DNA of 64,000 nucleotides. Source: DATFKA01 sp035268885. GTDB taxonomy: Bacteria > Bacteroidota > Bacteroidia > Chitinophagales > Saprospiraceae. The notes below the pieces were generated by a model, which was given only the letters and a program-made list of their open reading frames with translations, did no database searches and was not told where the DNA came from. The stretch is from NCBI GenBank assembly GCA_035268885.1, contig DATFKA010000098.1, forward strand, positions 18,883 to 82,882, read 5' to 3'. Within the stretch, counting starts at the first letter, position 1. Every line of letters begins with the position of its first letter. This document shows, piece by piece, positions 33,518-42,387 of the stretch. Made by a program: the position numbers and the translations under genes.

Positions 33518-34234
33518 TTATATCGCCTGGTGATTGAAGGGTTGCAACACCATTTCGGAGACGACTCCTGAATTAGGTTGCTGACACAAATACCATATCG
33601 CACGACCGGCTTCTTTTGCCGTTACAAATTTATCGCGATTTACTCTCATATCGATGTCATCCCAAAAGGGCGTATCCGTACCTCCCAGATAAATATTAGT
33701 GATCCGTACCTCAGTACGGCTTAATTCTTCGCGGATGGACTTGGTTAAACCATTGAGGCCATATTTGGAAGCGGCATAAGCCGAAGCACCCTTCATAGGT
33801 GTTTTCCCTAAGACGCCTGGTAGATTAATGACCAACCCTTTCTTAGCTTCTTTCATCGGCGGGATAAAAGATTTAAAAAGGTGGAAAGCACCCTTTAAAT
33901 TGACATCTATTGTTTTACTGAATTCCTGGGCCGTTAATTCATCCAATGATTTAATAATCCCAATACCAGCTACGTTAACCAAGATATCAATCTTATCTAC
34001 TTTATCGTGTATTTTGTCGGCCACCTTCTGAACGGCATCCCCATCGGTAATATCCAATTCAAAAATTTGGTCATCAGGCACTTCGTTAGCGTCTGCTACT
34101 TCTTTTAGCTTTTTTTTATCTCGACCGGTCAGGAAGAGATTGGCCTGGCTACCTTTCAGTAGCTTAATAGCTTCCTGGCCGATACCACCGGTGGCACCTA
34201 CCACCAGTACTTTTCGATTTGCAATCATTTCCAT
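33518..34234 (-). CDS. Short-chain dehydrogenase/reductase
   Basis: The 238-residue protein has the classical SDR layout: nucleotide-binding GATGGIGQEA (residues 13-22), LDITDGDAV where D precedes the adenine pocket, NVAGIG, and the catalytic YAASK with a Ser-containing strand before it being modified (LPGVLGKTPMKGASAYAASK). Substrate is unknown. It lies 16 bases after folE on the same strand and probably shares its transcript, so a pterin-related reduction is one thought (inference). YciK-, fabG- and sepiapterin-reductase-like proteins all fall in this superfamily. Confidence 0.85.
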   Translation of the reverse strand: MEMIANRKVLVVGATGGIGQEAIKLLKGSQANLFLTGRDKKKLKEVADANEVPDDQIFELDITDGDAVQKVADKIHDKVDKIDILVNVAGIGIIKSLDELTAQEFSKTIDVNLKGAFHLFKSFIPPMKEAKKGLVINLPGVLGKTPMKGASAYAASKYGLNGLTKSIREELSRTEVRITNIYLGGTDTPFWDDIDMRVNRDKFVTAKEAGRAIWYLCQQPNSGVVSEMVLQPFNHQAI

Positions 34235-34250
34235 GTTTACTAATGCTTAA

Positions 34251-34952
34251 TTATCTTATCGCTTGTAAAAATTCGTTTTTCACACTTTCTTTCTGAAAAG
34301 CGCCTCCGTACTCCGAAGTGATGGTCACACAATCATTGTGTTCGATACCCCGCATCTGTACACACATATGCTTAGCTTCGATGTAGACAGCTACGTCTTC
34401 TGTATCCAGTACTTTTTTGAGTTCTTCGGCGATCTGGATGGTTAACCTTTCCTGTACTTGTGGTCGCTTGGCAAAAAACTCGACAATGCGGTTTAATTTG
34501 GAAAGGCCAATTACGTTTCCGTTGGCGATGTAAGCCACGTGAGCCTTGCCGTAGATCGGCAAAAAGTGATGCTCGCAGAAAGAATGCAACTGAATGCCTT
34601 TCTCTACCAACATTTCTTTGTACTGAAATTTGTTCTCGAACAGCGAAATGGCAGGTTTATTTTCGGGGTTTAATCCAGAAAAAATCTCCTTGATGAACAT
34701 TTTAGCCACGCGTCTGGGGGTCCCGTTCAGGGAGTCATCCGTCAGGTCCAGGCCAATAGTGTTCATTATTTCGCGAAAGTGGCCTTCGATTTTCTTCATT
34801 TTATCTTCGTCGGACATATCGAAAGCATCTGGTTTTAACGGAGTATCGATGGACGTAGCGTGGTGTTGATCCCCTACTTCATCAACCATCGTTATATCTC
34901 CGTAGTGTTCTCCATTGAGCACACCATTCATTTCACGATTATCTTGTACCAT
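34251..34952 (-). CDS. folE: GTP cyclohydrolase I
   Basis: FolE converts GTP to 7,8-dihydroneopterin triphosphate, the first step in folate and pterin synthesis. The 233-residue protein has the zinc-binding CEHHFLPIYGKAHVAYI and SKLNRIVEFFAKRPQVQERLT, then CVQMRGIEHN near the C-terminus, all conserved. A non-conserved N-terminal extension of about 45 residues precedes the fold; ATG 34952 is chosen over the TTG at 34958. It is followed after 16 bases by an SDR gene. Confidence 0.96.
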   Translation of the reverse strand: MVQDNREMNGVLNGEHYGDITMVDEVGDQHHATSIDTPLKPDAFDMSDEDKMKKIEGHFREIMNTIGLDLTDDSLNGTPRRVAKMFIKEIFSGLNPENKPAISLFENKFQYKEMLVEKGIQLHSFCEHHFLPIYGKAHVAYIANGNVIGLSKLNRIVEFFAKRPQVQERLTIQIAEELKKVLDTEDVAVYIEAKHMCVQMRGIEHNDCVTITSEYGGAFQKESVKNEFLQAIR

Positions 34953-34986
34953 AAACAATAAATTGAAATTTGATTAGTTTTGTGTC

Positions 34987-34994
34987 TATCTTTG
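34987..34994 (+). promoter_or_regulatory. -7 box facing the hypothetical lipoprotein gene
   Basis: TATCTTTG matches the TAnnTTTG consensus exactly, with TTG at 34963-34965 placed 21 bases upstream. It would drive the gene at 35126 with a leader of about 125 bases. Confidence 0.4.
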
Positions 34995-35125
34995 GGAATT
35001 GAGGCTTTTGCATTTTGTGCAGTACTAAATTAACAAAATCGTTAGCGCCTTTGTTCCAATCGACCTTCCTAACAGGCACTTACAACATATTGTTTAACTT
35101 TTATTTAAAGATTAATCTGGTTCTG

Positions 35126-35623
35126 ATGTCTAAGATGCTACTGATTTGCTGCTCATGCCTATTTTTGCTTGCCTGCCAGCCTAATAAAAAAACATCTGAC
35201 CAATGCCCGCTGGGTGAACCTACACCTATTTATTCTTTAGACCTTCCTTTTGTGAAGAGTCACTCCTTTAATAAGACTGGACAGAACAGTAAAGAGGAAA
35301 TTATTTTTCAGGATAGCCTGTATCTGACGATACGTCAGTCTGGGTGCGAGCAAATTCGTCAGGACTACATTTTTTCATTGGAGCCCTCTCCTGCTGCGAA
35401 TGATCAATTTTGGATTCAAAGAAGTATAGAACTCTTCGGAAGATTAGCCAGCTATTCAGAAAATTTTTATTCATTTAACCAGTGGGCGGATAAAATAAAT
35501 GAATCTAAATCCGAATTTAGGCTAACAGAACCCTTTGAGGTAGCCCCGCAGACCTTCGTGAAAATTGATAGAATTCCCTCTCCAGAGGAAACAAAATTAA
35601 TTGTTAGCCTACTTCAAACCTGA
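35126..35623 (+). CDS. Hypothetical lipoprotein
   Basis: The 165-residue protein has a lipoprotein signal MSKMLLICCSCLFLLACQ (C17). The rest shows no known motif: a moderately hydrophilic region with SLDLPFVKSHSFN and a C-terminal EVAPQTFVKIDRIPSPEE. A longer frame from 35015 is open, but it lacks a signal and the lipobox implies the ATG at 35126. It is a single gene followed by a 500-base gap. I cannot name a family. Confidence 0.6.
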   Translation: MSKMLLICCSCLFLLACQPNKKTSDQCPLGEPTPIYSLDLPFVKSHSFNKTGQNSKEEIIFQDSLYLTIRQSGCEQIRQDYIFSLEPSPAANDQFWIQRSIELFGRLASYSENFYSFNQWADKINESKSEFRLTEPFEVAPQTFVKIDRIPSPEETKLIVSLLQT

Positions 35624-35964
35624 TTTATTTTTGGTACTTTACAAAGCCTAAAAACCCTATGAGAATCAGGAACTTAGCAGCGGCAAAATATAATTCTGCC
35701 CTTTACAAGGCACTGTAATTCAGTCACTTAAACAAATTGGTGAAATCATCAGCAAAACGTTTAGGTGACAAATTGACTTGCGAAAAACTTGTCTTGCCCC
35801 GTCCAATTCTATACTTTTACAATTGTAATCGAAAACACGCAACTTGTAAACATATGCTTTTAGTGAACACCTATAAATACCAATCTTCCTTACAGCAACT
35901 CCATGCTCGTGTATTTGAAGGTGCATCATCCTTGCGGTTGATTACCAACACAACAAAATAACCG

Positions 35965-36070
35965 TAAATTTAAAGATAAACAGGTAGCCCAGGATGCTAC
36001 CTTTGGAAACAATCAGTATCAGTAAGTTAGAGGAGTTCCGTCTACCTGAATAGGTGACGGACTCTTTTTG
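35965..36070 (+). ncRNA. Candidate small RNA in the gene-free gap 35624-36125
   Basis: A TAAATTTA box (35965-35972, close to TAnnTTTG) precedes a hairpin GGTAGC/GCTACC (35983-36001) and then a terminator hairpin: GAGTTCCGTC (36033-36042) with GACGGACTC (36056-36064), one bulged T, followed by TTTTT. No gene lies upstream on this strand for 340 bases, so the terminator needs its own transcript of about 90 bases. The rest of the gap holds only short open frames that look random. Confidence 0.4.
36033..36070 (+). terminator. Rho-independent terminator of the candidate small RNA
   Basis: A stem of nine pairs with one bulged T, an inner ACCT/AGGT extension, and five T residues (36065-36069). The orientation is plus, away from the minus-strand flippase gene. 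Confidence 0.6.
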
Positions 36071-36125
36071 TTTAGGGCACAAGTCATATCCTGTATCCAG
36101 AATACTCAGATAAGCGACGTCTGTA

Positions 36126-37466
36126 CTATGTAAAAGATAATTTTTCTATATATTTTGAAATAAAAAGAAAAATAATTACAATAGAATAAATACTCCACCA
36201 GGGTATGTTCGTGTATTTATTCAAGGGAATATTGTGCCGGTACCAAAGGTAAAGACATAGAAAAACCTTTTCTACAGAGAAGGCCACCAATGTCGCCAGG
36301 GCTACTCCAAACAATCCTAAATGCGGAATGAAATAAAAGCTCAATCCAATATTAATCAGGAGTTCGGCCACCGAAATGTAAAGTACCATTTTATTGTCCT
36401 GCAGGCCAATCAGGATAGTTCTTGAGAAAATTAATCGACTGCATACGATAATCAGGTAGGTATCAAAAATAATGATGCTACCCTCAAATGATTTAGTAAA
36501 TAGGAACGGAAACCATACATCGGAGAAAGCTAGTAGTAAAAAACTGAGCGGAAATAACAGGTGAAATAAGTTCAGTGATTTTTTTCGTATTGCTTGCAGC
36601 GCTTGCTCTCTGTTTTTTCTCATTTCTGGCAGCATAGCACTTCCAAAAGCTGCCGATAAAGCTAAAACCAGGGGTAATTCTCTGGCTCCATACCTAAAAA
36701 TGGCAAATTTTTCTGGATCGCCATTGTACCAGTAATTGATTATCCATCCATCAAAGGTTTGCATGAGCCCCCCTAAAAAAGCATAAAGAATTAAGGGGGT
36801 AGACAAGACAATCCAGGTTCTTAACAAGAAAAAATTGAAACGAACGAATCCCAATTTCCTAATTAACCCCAGCAGGTAAATATGCTTTAAAAGTGCCATT
36901 AGAATCAGACCAGCCAGGGCGTACCCAAAGTCATACCCAAGGATGAGGGGAAGAATCAGGACGGTTAGGTAAGCAAAAAAAGAGTAAAACCCGTATAGGT
37001 ATATATTTCTATATTTTCCTTTCAAAAGAAAAATATTTTCTAAAAGAAAGGTTGGAGTATTTAATAGGAGGTAGAAACAGAATAGATAATAATAAGGTAC
37101 GGCCTGGCTTTTGGTGAAAACGGAAAAGATAAACTCCGGAAAGCAGAGCATAACTATGAAAACCAGACTACTGAGTCCCATAAACAGACCGTAGGCGTTA
37201 AATAAGAATCGCTGCCGGTCTTGCGGACTAAAGTCCGTATAGGAAGAAAGCAAGCCCTGAATGAGTCCCGCAACCCAAAAAAAACTGAGACTATAACCAA
37301 TATAGAGGAGTTGCTCAAAGGCACCGATAACCTCCTGCTCCAGCCCCAGGTTGGGAAGCCAAATAGCCCCCAGAATAAAACTCCCCTGCCTTAGGAGTTG
37401 GAAGGCCTGCATGGCCTTTACATTCGTTCCCAGGAAATGTTTAATGCGTCGTGTCCACCTGCTCAA
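36126..37466 (-). CDS. Polysaccharide flippase (MOP superfamily, Wzx-like)
   Basis: The 446-residue protein is an integral membrane protein with about 12-14 hydrophobic helices (e.g. SLVFIVMLCFPEFIFSVF, YLTVLILPLILGYDFGYA, LLINIGLSFYFIPHLGLFG, IYSIVIIFLFISKYI), the pattern of MOP/MATE lipid-linked oligosaccharide flippases. It would move an undecaprenyl-linked glycan or another lipid-linked unit across the inner membrane. The start is TTG 37466, overlapping the previous gene by 26 bases; ATG 37412 is the alternative. No glycosyltransferase genes are in the neighbourhood. Confidence 0.8.
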   Translation of the reverse strand: MSRWTRRIKHFLGTNVKAMQAFQLLRQGSFILGAIWLPNLGLEQEVIGAFEQLLYIGYSLSFFWVAGLIQGLLSSYTDFSPQDRQRFLFNAYGLFMGLSSLVFIVMLCFPEFIFSVFTKSQAVPYYYLFCFYLLLNTPTFLLENIFLLKGKYRNIYLYGFYSFFAYLTVLILPLILGYDFGYALAGLILMALLKHIYLLGLIRKLGFVRFNFFLLRTWIVLSTPLILYAFLGGLMQTFDGWIINYWYNGDPEKFAIFRYGARELPLVLALSAAFGSAMLPEMRKNREQALQAIRKKSLNLFHLLFPLSFLLLAFSDVWFPFLFTKSFEGSIIIFDTYLIIVCSRLIFSRTILIGLQDNKMVLYISVAELLINIGLSFYFIPHLGLFGVALATLVAFSVEKVFLCLYLWYRHNIPLNKYTNIPWWSIYSIVIIFLFISKYIEKLSFT

Positions 37467-38778
37467 AGCTGACTCCGTGTTCTTCTAGTTCTTTTAAAAT
37501 GGGCTCATAAAAAGCAGGTTCCTGCAGACTTTTCCCGGTAATATCTTCGATTGATCCATTCATAAAGTGCTTGAGCAAGATCCCAATGGGTAAGCCTACA
37601 TTCTTGGCCATAGCCGTATTAAGGGGTGCTTCTCCTCTTATAAGCATAGTAGATTTGCGGGTATGTTGTTTACCTTTTAACTGGTAATCTATTTCGTGGT
37701 GGAGAATGACCTGATCTACTTCTTCCGCCTTGATAGCCCACTTCTCTCTAAGTAAATGTTCTAAAATCAATGCGGGGGAAGCGTTAGGTATCCTGATTCG
37801 TTTTTTACTGAATAAGCCCAGCCATTGTAGCTTGTGTACAATGGGATCATCCGCTTCGAGGTCTAGTAAATGGGCGGTACGCTCTTTTAGGGTATTGCCC
37901 GGTTGATCCCCGACTAAGCCATCGAGTAGATTGTAATAACTGATTTTATCTGAATGCAGAATAGGGAAATCGGCATCGGTCAGCCCCAATTGCACTAAAG
38001 CATCCCAAGCGGCACAAAAACCAGGTTTTCTTAAGGTGAATTTAGAAATATTAGGCACTCCTTTGAGGCCGTATTCTTCGGTATACAAAAGAGCATCTCT
38101 ATTAAGATAAGCTTCCAGTTTACCTACCCCGGGTACCTCAACAGCCTGAGCGTGTTTAAAAAGCCGGTTATAAGGTAAATATCGTACTTTGTTTTTCTCC
38201 AGGTACTGAGCCGTCCCTTGTCCTGCTAAAACGATGTTCCGGGGATTCCAGGTAATTTTGTACTCCCAGGGATTGTTTCGGCTATTGCTCTGCTCCATTA
38301 GGCCAGCCGAATAGCTGCGGAAGGCCGTAATTTTTGCGCCATCGGCACGAAGCTGATCTACCAGGCGCTTGGCCGCCAGCTCATCTATACCCGGTGCCAG
38401 TGCCTTTTCTTCCGTAAAGAACAATTCCCGGTCCCGTGCTTCATCACCAAGGCGGTAAATCTCATGCGATACGTAAGAAGAAGTTAATAATGGCTTTTTG
38501 AGTTTGATACAATCGTGGGCGATCTCCAGATGAAGGTGGGCCGGTAATAATGAAATGATAACGTCGGCTCTGCCGATGAGTTCGCGCCGATCATTTACCT
38601 TGGTGGCATCTAACCAAACGGCTCGTGCCTGCTGTCTGCCAGCTACTTTTTCAGCACCTTTTTCAGGGAAAGCGTCCCCTACCGTCAGGAACCAACCTTT
38701 TGATGGGGCAAGTTTTATAATATAGTCGATCAAAGGGTAGGCACACCGACCTGCCCCAATCAATAGGATGTTTTTCAT
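37441..38778 (-). CDS. Saccharopine dehydrogenase-family protein
   Basis: The 445-residue protein has an N-terminal Rossmann fold (ILLIGAGRCAYPLIDYI, with the unusual C in place of the third Gly), ADVIISLLPAHLHLEIA, KPLLTSSYVS, and a C-terminal domain with FRSYSAGL and the NPWEYKITWNPRNIVLAGQG segment typical of saccharopine dehydrogenase (LYS9/LysX type), which interconverts saccharopine and lysine plus 2-oxoglutarate or aminoadipate semialdehyde. Some homologues are carboxynorspermidine synthases. The downstream flippase start overlaps its 3' end. Confidence 0.85.
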   Translation of the reverse strand: MKNILLIGAGRCAYPLIDYIIKLAPSKGWFLTVGDAFPEKGAEKVAGRQQARAVWLDATKVNDRRELIGRADVIISLLPAHLHLEIAHDCIKLKKPLLTSSYVSHEIYRLGDEARDRELFFTEEKALAPGIDELAAKRLVDQLRADGAKITAFRSYSAGLMEQSNSRNNPWEYKITWNPRNIVLAGQGTAQYLEKNKVRYLPYNRLFKHAQAVEVPGVGKLEAYLNRDALLYTEEYGLKGVPNISKFTLRKPGFCAAWDALVQLGLTDADFPILHSDKISYYNLLDGLVGDQPGNTLKERTAHLLDLEADDPIVHKLQWLGLFSKKRIRIPNASPALILEHLLREKWAIKAEEVDQVILHHEIDYQLKGKQHTRKSTMLIRGEAPLNTAMAKNVGLPIGILLKHFMNGSIEDITGKSLQEPAFYEPILKELEEHGVSFEQVDTTH

Positions 38779-39006
38779 ATGTTGCTGTTTTGGACTGCCA
38801 TGATAAAATATTGCTGCATGTCTGCCCCGGGTTGTTTAGGATAAAACCGGCTTGTTTCAAAGCGTAAGTGAAGTGGTTTTGTATCAGATTTGCGACCAAG
38901 ATAATACAATTTTCTTGCTTAGATAAACCAGCATTACAATTATTACATTCTACTGAAGACTTAAACATTCTTTACCTTCGTTCGCTTATACAAAATAAAA
39001 GTTTTT

Positions 39007-39459
39007 ATGGACCGAATTATATTGCTCAGTTTAATGATGTTGGGATTTCTACCCGTTAATGCCCAGGAAACTATCTTAGGCAGCTGGACCTCTATCGATG
39101 ATCAAAGTGGAGAAGAAAGAAGCCATATCAGGATTTATCGCAATAGTCAGGGCGAAATCGAAGGTCGTGTTACCGAAGTCCTTTCCAGTCCGGTACCGAT
39201 AGATGAAACCGTTTGTCAGAAATGCTCCAGGGATGACCCCCGCTATAAGCAGCCCGTAGAAGGGATGGTGGTCATCACCGACATGAAAGCTTCGCCAGAC
39301 AAAAAATCTGCTCGTGGTGGACAAATTCTCGACCCCGAATCCGGTAGGGAATACGGATGTATCCTGACCCTTACCGAGAATGGCCAAAAATTAAAGGTGC
39401 GTGGTTTTGTAGGTTTTAAGGCACTGGGGCGAACCCAGGTATGGCGTCGGAATAATTAA
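39007..39459 (+). CDS. DUF2147 domain protein
   Basis: The 150-residue protein has a signal peptide (about 1-21, ending NAQ) and then the DUF2147 pattern: ILGSWTSIDDQSGEERSHI, EVLSSP, ARGGQILDPESGREY, LKVRGFVGFKALGRTQVWRR. The family is a small exported beta-barrel-like protein of unknown function, seen widely in Bacteroidota and Proteobacteria. It includes a CQKC motif not universal in the family. The last bases overlap the convergent small membrane protein gene. Confidence 0.87.
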   Translation: MDRIILLSLMMLGFLPVNAQETILGSWTSIDDQSGEERSHIRIYRNSQGEIEGRVTEVLSSPVPIDETVCQKCSRDDPRYKQPVEGMVVITDMKASPDKKSARGGQILDPESGREYGCILTLTENGQKLKVRGFVGFKALGRTQVWRRNN

Positions 39460-39701
39460 GCTTCTTCTCGTTTCGCATTTTCATACCGTACCCGGTGGAG
39501 AATTGAATCCCCAAACAAGCTAAGCCCGCTGTTTAGTACAATTAATGCGATGGTTCCGTAGGCTACCCAGTTCCAGGTCGAAGCACCGCTGTATTTAGTC
39601 ATCGCGGCTTCCGCGACCAGCGAAGCTCCGAAGCCTATTAATACCAGACCAGTAGGCGCCTGAATGAGCCAGCGGCGGTAGTGTCTTTTTGCCTTAGTCA
39701 T
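39456..39701 (-). CDS. Small two-helix membrane protein of unknown function
   Basis: The 81-residue protein has two hydrophobic helices (about 13-31, APTGLVLIGFGASLVAEAA, and 46-64, VAYGTIALIVLNSGLSLFG) with a short polar loop and positive ends. Its start overlaps the kdsB stop by 8 bases, so it is translated from the kdsB transcript. I know of no named family; similar small proteins follow kdsB in other Bacteroidota (recollection, not checked). Confidence 0.68.
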   Translation of the reverse strand: MTKAKRHYRRWLIQAPTGLVLIGFGASLVAEAAMTKYSGASTWNWVAYGTIALIVLNSGLSLFGDSILHRVRYENAKREEA

Positions 39702-40437
39702 TAATATATGGTTTTATCTTCTTTAAATCTTCCGGAGAATCTATTCCGATACTTTCCTGATCCGTCAGCACTATTTTTATATCATAACCAAGGGCTAGCC
39801 AGCGCAGCTGCTCCAGCGATTCTTGTCGTTCCAGGGCTTCGGGCTCGGCTTTACTGACGCTCTGCAGTGCTTTTTGCCGAAAGGCGTAAATACCAATGTG
39901 TTTATAAAATTGGCCTTTCTCCAACCAGGATTCCTTGCTTACATTTCGTTGATAAGGGATGGGGCTTCGACTGAAATACAGGGCCGATTGCTTACGCGAA
40001 AAAACGACTTTTACTACGTTAGGGTCGAAAATAGCTTTGGGATCGGTAAGGGGGATGGCCGCCGTTCCGATGGGAGCCGCCGTCTCTATCATTAATTCTA
40101 TCAGCTGATCAATGGTTTTTGGATTAATAAAAGGTTCATCCCCCTGGATATTCACTAAAATGGTATCTTCCGCCATTGATTTGGCTACTTCGGCAATCCG
40201 ATCTGTGCCACTCGGGTGTTGGGAACTGGTCATGGCCACTTCCCCGCCAAAGTTTCTTACGGCCTCCGCAATCCGGCCGTCATCGGTAGCCACCATCACC
40301 TGATCAAGTTGTCTGGATTTCAGACATTGCTCGTAAACCCGCTGGATCATTGGTTTTCCGCCGATATCCACCAGCGGTTTACCCGGAAAACGGGAAGAGG
40401 CATAACGCGCCGGAATGATTCCGATAATTTGTGGCAT
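39694..40437 (-). CDS. kdsB: 3-deoxy-manno-octulosonate cytidylyltransferase
   Basis: KdsB activates Kdo as CMP-Kdo for lipopolysaccharide core synthesis. The 247-residue protein begins GIIPARYASSRFPGKPLV, with the CTP-binding loop, then MVATDDGRI, SGTDRIAEVA, VNIQGDEPFI with the metal-binding Asp, and a terminal SIGIDSPEDL. All conserved residues are present and length matches the E. coli enzyme (248). Its 3' end overlaps a small membrane protein gene; its 5' end is divergent from the LysM gene. Confidence 0.96.
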   Translation of the reverse strand: MPQIIGIIPARYASSRFPGKPLVDIGGKPMIQRVYEQCLKSRQLDQVMVATDDGRIAEAVRNFGGEVAMTSSQHPSGTDRIAEVAKSMAEDTILVNIQGDEPFINPKTIDQLIELMIETAAPIGTAAIPLTDPKAIFDPNVVKVVFSRKQSALYFSRSPIPYQRNVSKESWLEKGQFYKHIGIYAFRQKALQSVSKAEPEALERQESLEQLRWLALGYDIKIVLTDQESIGIDSPEDLKKIKPYIND

Positions 40438-40490
40438 ACGAGAAATTTTTTAGCTTCGATAACGGTTTTATAGACAGAAGATATAAAAAT

Positions 40491-41351
40491 ATGCAGAAAA
40501 GCTTCCTTCACCGATTAATTATTTCCGTCTTCCTGCTCGGTCTCGCCCTTTCGGGAAAAGCAACCGGTGATAGTACTCGTTACTTATTGCCAACGGACAC
40601 CTTAAGGCTTTCGATCAGTAGTTTTGGCGAAAAGCTAATCGAGCATTACTTTGAAAAAGGGCAAACCCTTTTTTCACTGAGTAAATTTTACGGCCTGACC
40701 GTGGAGGAGCTGAAATATTACAATCCCGGCTTAATGAATGGCGTAAAAATAGGGGATAAAGTAGAAATTCCCATTCCCAACCGGGCGATAATTCGCTACC
40801 CCGATGCCACCTTTGACTACACGAGCCACGTTCCGCTTTATTATACCATCGAAAAGGGAGACACCTATTATGGTCTAAGTAAGCGCATTTTTAAGTTACC
40901 CATTGAAGAGATTCAAAGAAGGTTGCTACCCAAAGACGAGCAATTATCAGTTGGTCAGCGGTTTTTCGTGGGTTGGATGGCGGTGACCGGTGTGCCAGAA
41001 TCCTACCGTTTAGTGCGGGGTCATCCCCTTTTCCGGAAAAATCAAGAGCTGCGCCCCCTCTATTTGAACCAGGCAAACAATAAAGAACTTAATGTCGTCG
41101 CCGGGGCGGCTACGGCCCTGCAAAACAGTCAAAATCAAAGCAGCTTTTTGGTTTTATTCGACGGTGTACCGGAAGGTCGTTACGTGGAGATTTTTTATCC
41201 TATGCGCAATCGGCGCGTTTTGGCCAAAGTAGTTGGAAAGATTCCAGCTTCTCTGTACGAACCCAACATTCGGCTGGTGGTTTCTCCCCTTACGGCAAAA
41301 CTGTTAGGAGCAAAAGATGATGAGTTCTACGTCAAAATCTTTTATTACTAG
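40491..41351 (+). CDS. LysM protein with RlpA-like C-terminal domain
   Basis: The 286-residue protein has a signal peptide (about 1-25), two LysM peptidoglycan-binding motifs (about 47-95, FEKGQTLFSLSKFYGLTVEELKYYN with YNP, and about 115-160, YTIEKGDTYYGLSK) and a C-terminal region (about 225-285) with VEIFYPMRNRRVLAKVVG and a terminal FYVKIFYY that resembles a double-psi beta barrel. It probably sits on the cell wall. A start at 40431 would overlap kdsB; the ATG at 40491 gives the signal peptide. Confidence 0.8.
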   Translation: MQKSFLHRLIISVFLLGLALSGKATGDSTRYLLPTDTLRLSISSFGEKLIEHYFEKGQTLFSLSKFYGLTVEELKYYNPGLMNGVKIGDKVEIPIPNRAIIRYPDATFDYTSHVPLYYTIEKGDTYYGLSKRIFKLPIEEIQRRLLPKDEQLSVGQRFFVGWMAVTGVPESYRLVRGHPLFRKNQELRPLYLNQANNKELNVVAGAATALQNSQNQSSFLVLFDGVPEGRYVEIFYPMRNRRVLAKVVGKIPASLYEPNIRLVVSPLTAKLLGAKDDEFYVKIFYY

Positions 41352-41390
41352 TCGGAATAAATTACCTTGCTGCCATTCAATTCTTATGCT

Positions 41391-42374
41391 ATGCAAATTT
41401 ACGATAATATCTTACAGACGATTGGCAATACACCGCTGGTCGAACTTCATAAAGTGACCACTGAGCTCCCCTGTCGGGTACTCATGAAAGTTGAAACCTT
41501 TAATCCCGGACACTCCATTAAGGATCGGATGGCTTTGAAAATGGTTGAAGATGCCGAAGCCCGGGGGGATTTAAAACCAGGAGGCACCATTATTGAGTGT
41601 ACTTCGGGGAATACCGGAATGGGCCTGGCACTGGCGGGTGCTGTCAAGGGCTACAAGTGTATTTTCACCACGACGGATAAGCAGTCTAAAGAAAAACTGG
41701 ATATCCTGCGGGCGGTTGGTGCCGAAGTGATTGTTTGCCCGACAGACGTAGCCCCCGATGATCCCAAATCGTATTATTCGGTTGCGGAACAATTGAGTAA
41801 AGAGACGCCCAACAGTTATTGGTTTAACCAGTACGATAACCTGTCTAATCGCCAGGCACATTACGAAAGTACCGGCCCCGAAATCTGGAAACAGACCGAC
41901 GGACGAGTGAGCCACCTGGTGGTAGGGGTAGGTACGGGCGGGACCATTTCGGGTACCGGGAGGTACCTCAAAGAACAAAATCCCGATATTAAAGTCTGGG
42001 GAATTGACACCTATGGTTCTGTATTTAAGAAATACCACGAAACGGGAGAGTTTGATGAGAAAGAAATCTACTCCTATATTACCGAAGGGATCGGCGAAGA
42101 TATCCTTCCTAAAAACGTAGATTTTGAGGTAATTGATTTTTTTGAAAAAGTGACTGATAAAGATGGTGCCATCATGGCACGTCGATTAGCCCGGGAAGAG
42201 GGGCTACTACTTGGTTATTCAGCGGGATCGGCAGTAGCGGGTCTGCTGCAACTCAAGGATAAACTAAAGCCCGAGGATTTGGTGGTCGTTGTTATTCACG
42301 ATCACGGTAGCCGATACGTAGGCAAAATCTACAACGATGAGTGGATGAAGGAAAACAAATTTTTGGAGGAGTAA
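41391..42374 (+). CDS. Cysteine synthase/cystathionine beta-synthase family PLP enzyme
   Basis: The 327-residue protein is a type II PLP enzyme: LQTIGNTPLVELHKV, the PLP lysine K44 in NPGHSIKDRMA, and the phosphate-binding TSGNTGMGLAL. It forms cysteine from O-acetylserine and sulfide, or cystathionine from homocysteine and serine; the EKVTDKDGAIMARRLAREEGLL segment is closer to CBS than to CysK. No CBS-pair domain is present, so it is the catalytic core only. It follows the LysM gene at 39 bases. Confidence 0.88.
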   Translation: MQIYDNILQTIGNTPLVELHKVTTELPCRVLMKVETFNPGHSIKDRMALKMVEDAEARGDLKPGGTIIECTSGNTGMGLALAGAVKGYKCIFTTTDKQSKEKLDILRAVGAEVIVCPTDVAPDDPKSYYSVAEQLSKETPNSYWFNQYDNLSNRQAHYESTGPEIWKQTDGRVSHLVVGVGTGGTISGTGRYLKEQNPDIKVWGIDTYGSVFKKYHETGEFDEKEIYSYITEGIGEDILPKNVDFEVIDFFEKVTDKDGAIMARRLAREEGLLLGYSAGSAVAGLLQLKDKLKPEDLVVVVIHDHGSRYVGKIYNDEWMKENKFLEE

Positions 42375-42387
42375 GGTCATCCGGTAC

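Noticed and set aside
35737..35961. 74-residue frame in the gap before the flippase
   Set aside because: No signal peptide, no motif, unusual composition and no promoter placed for it; the gap is better explained as non-coding.
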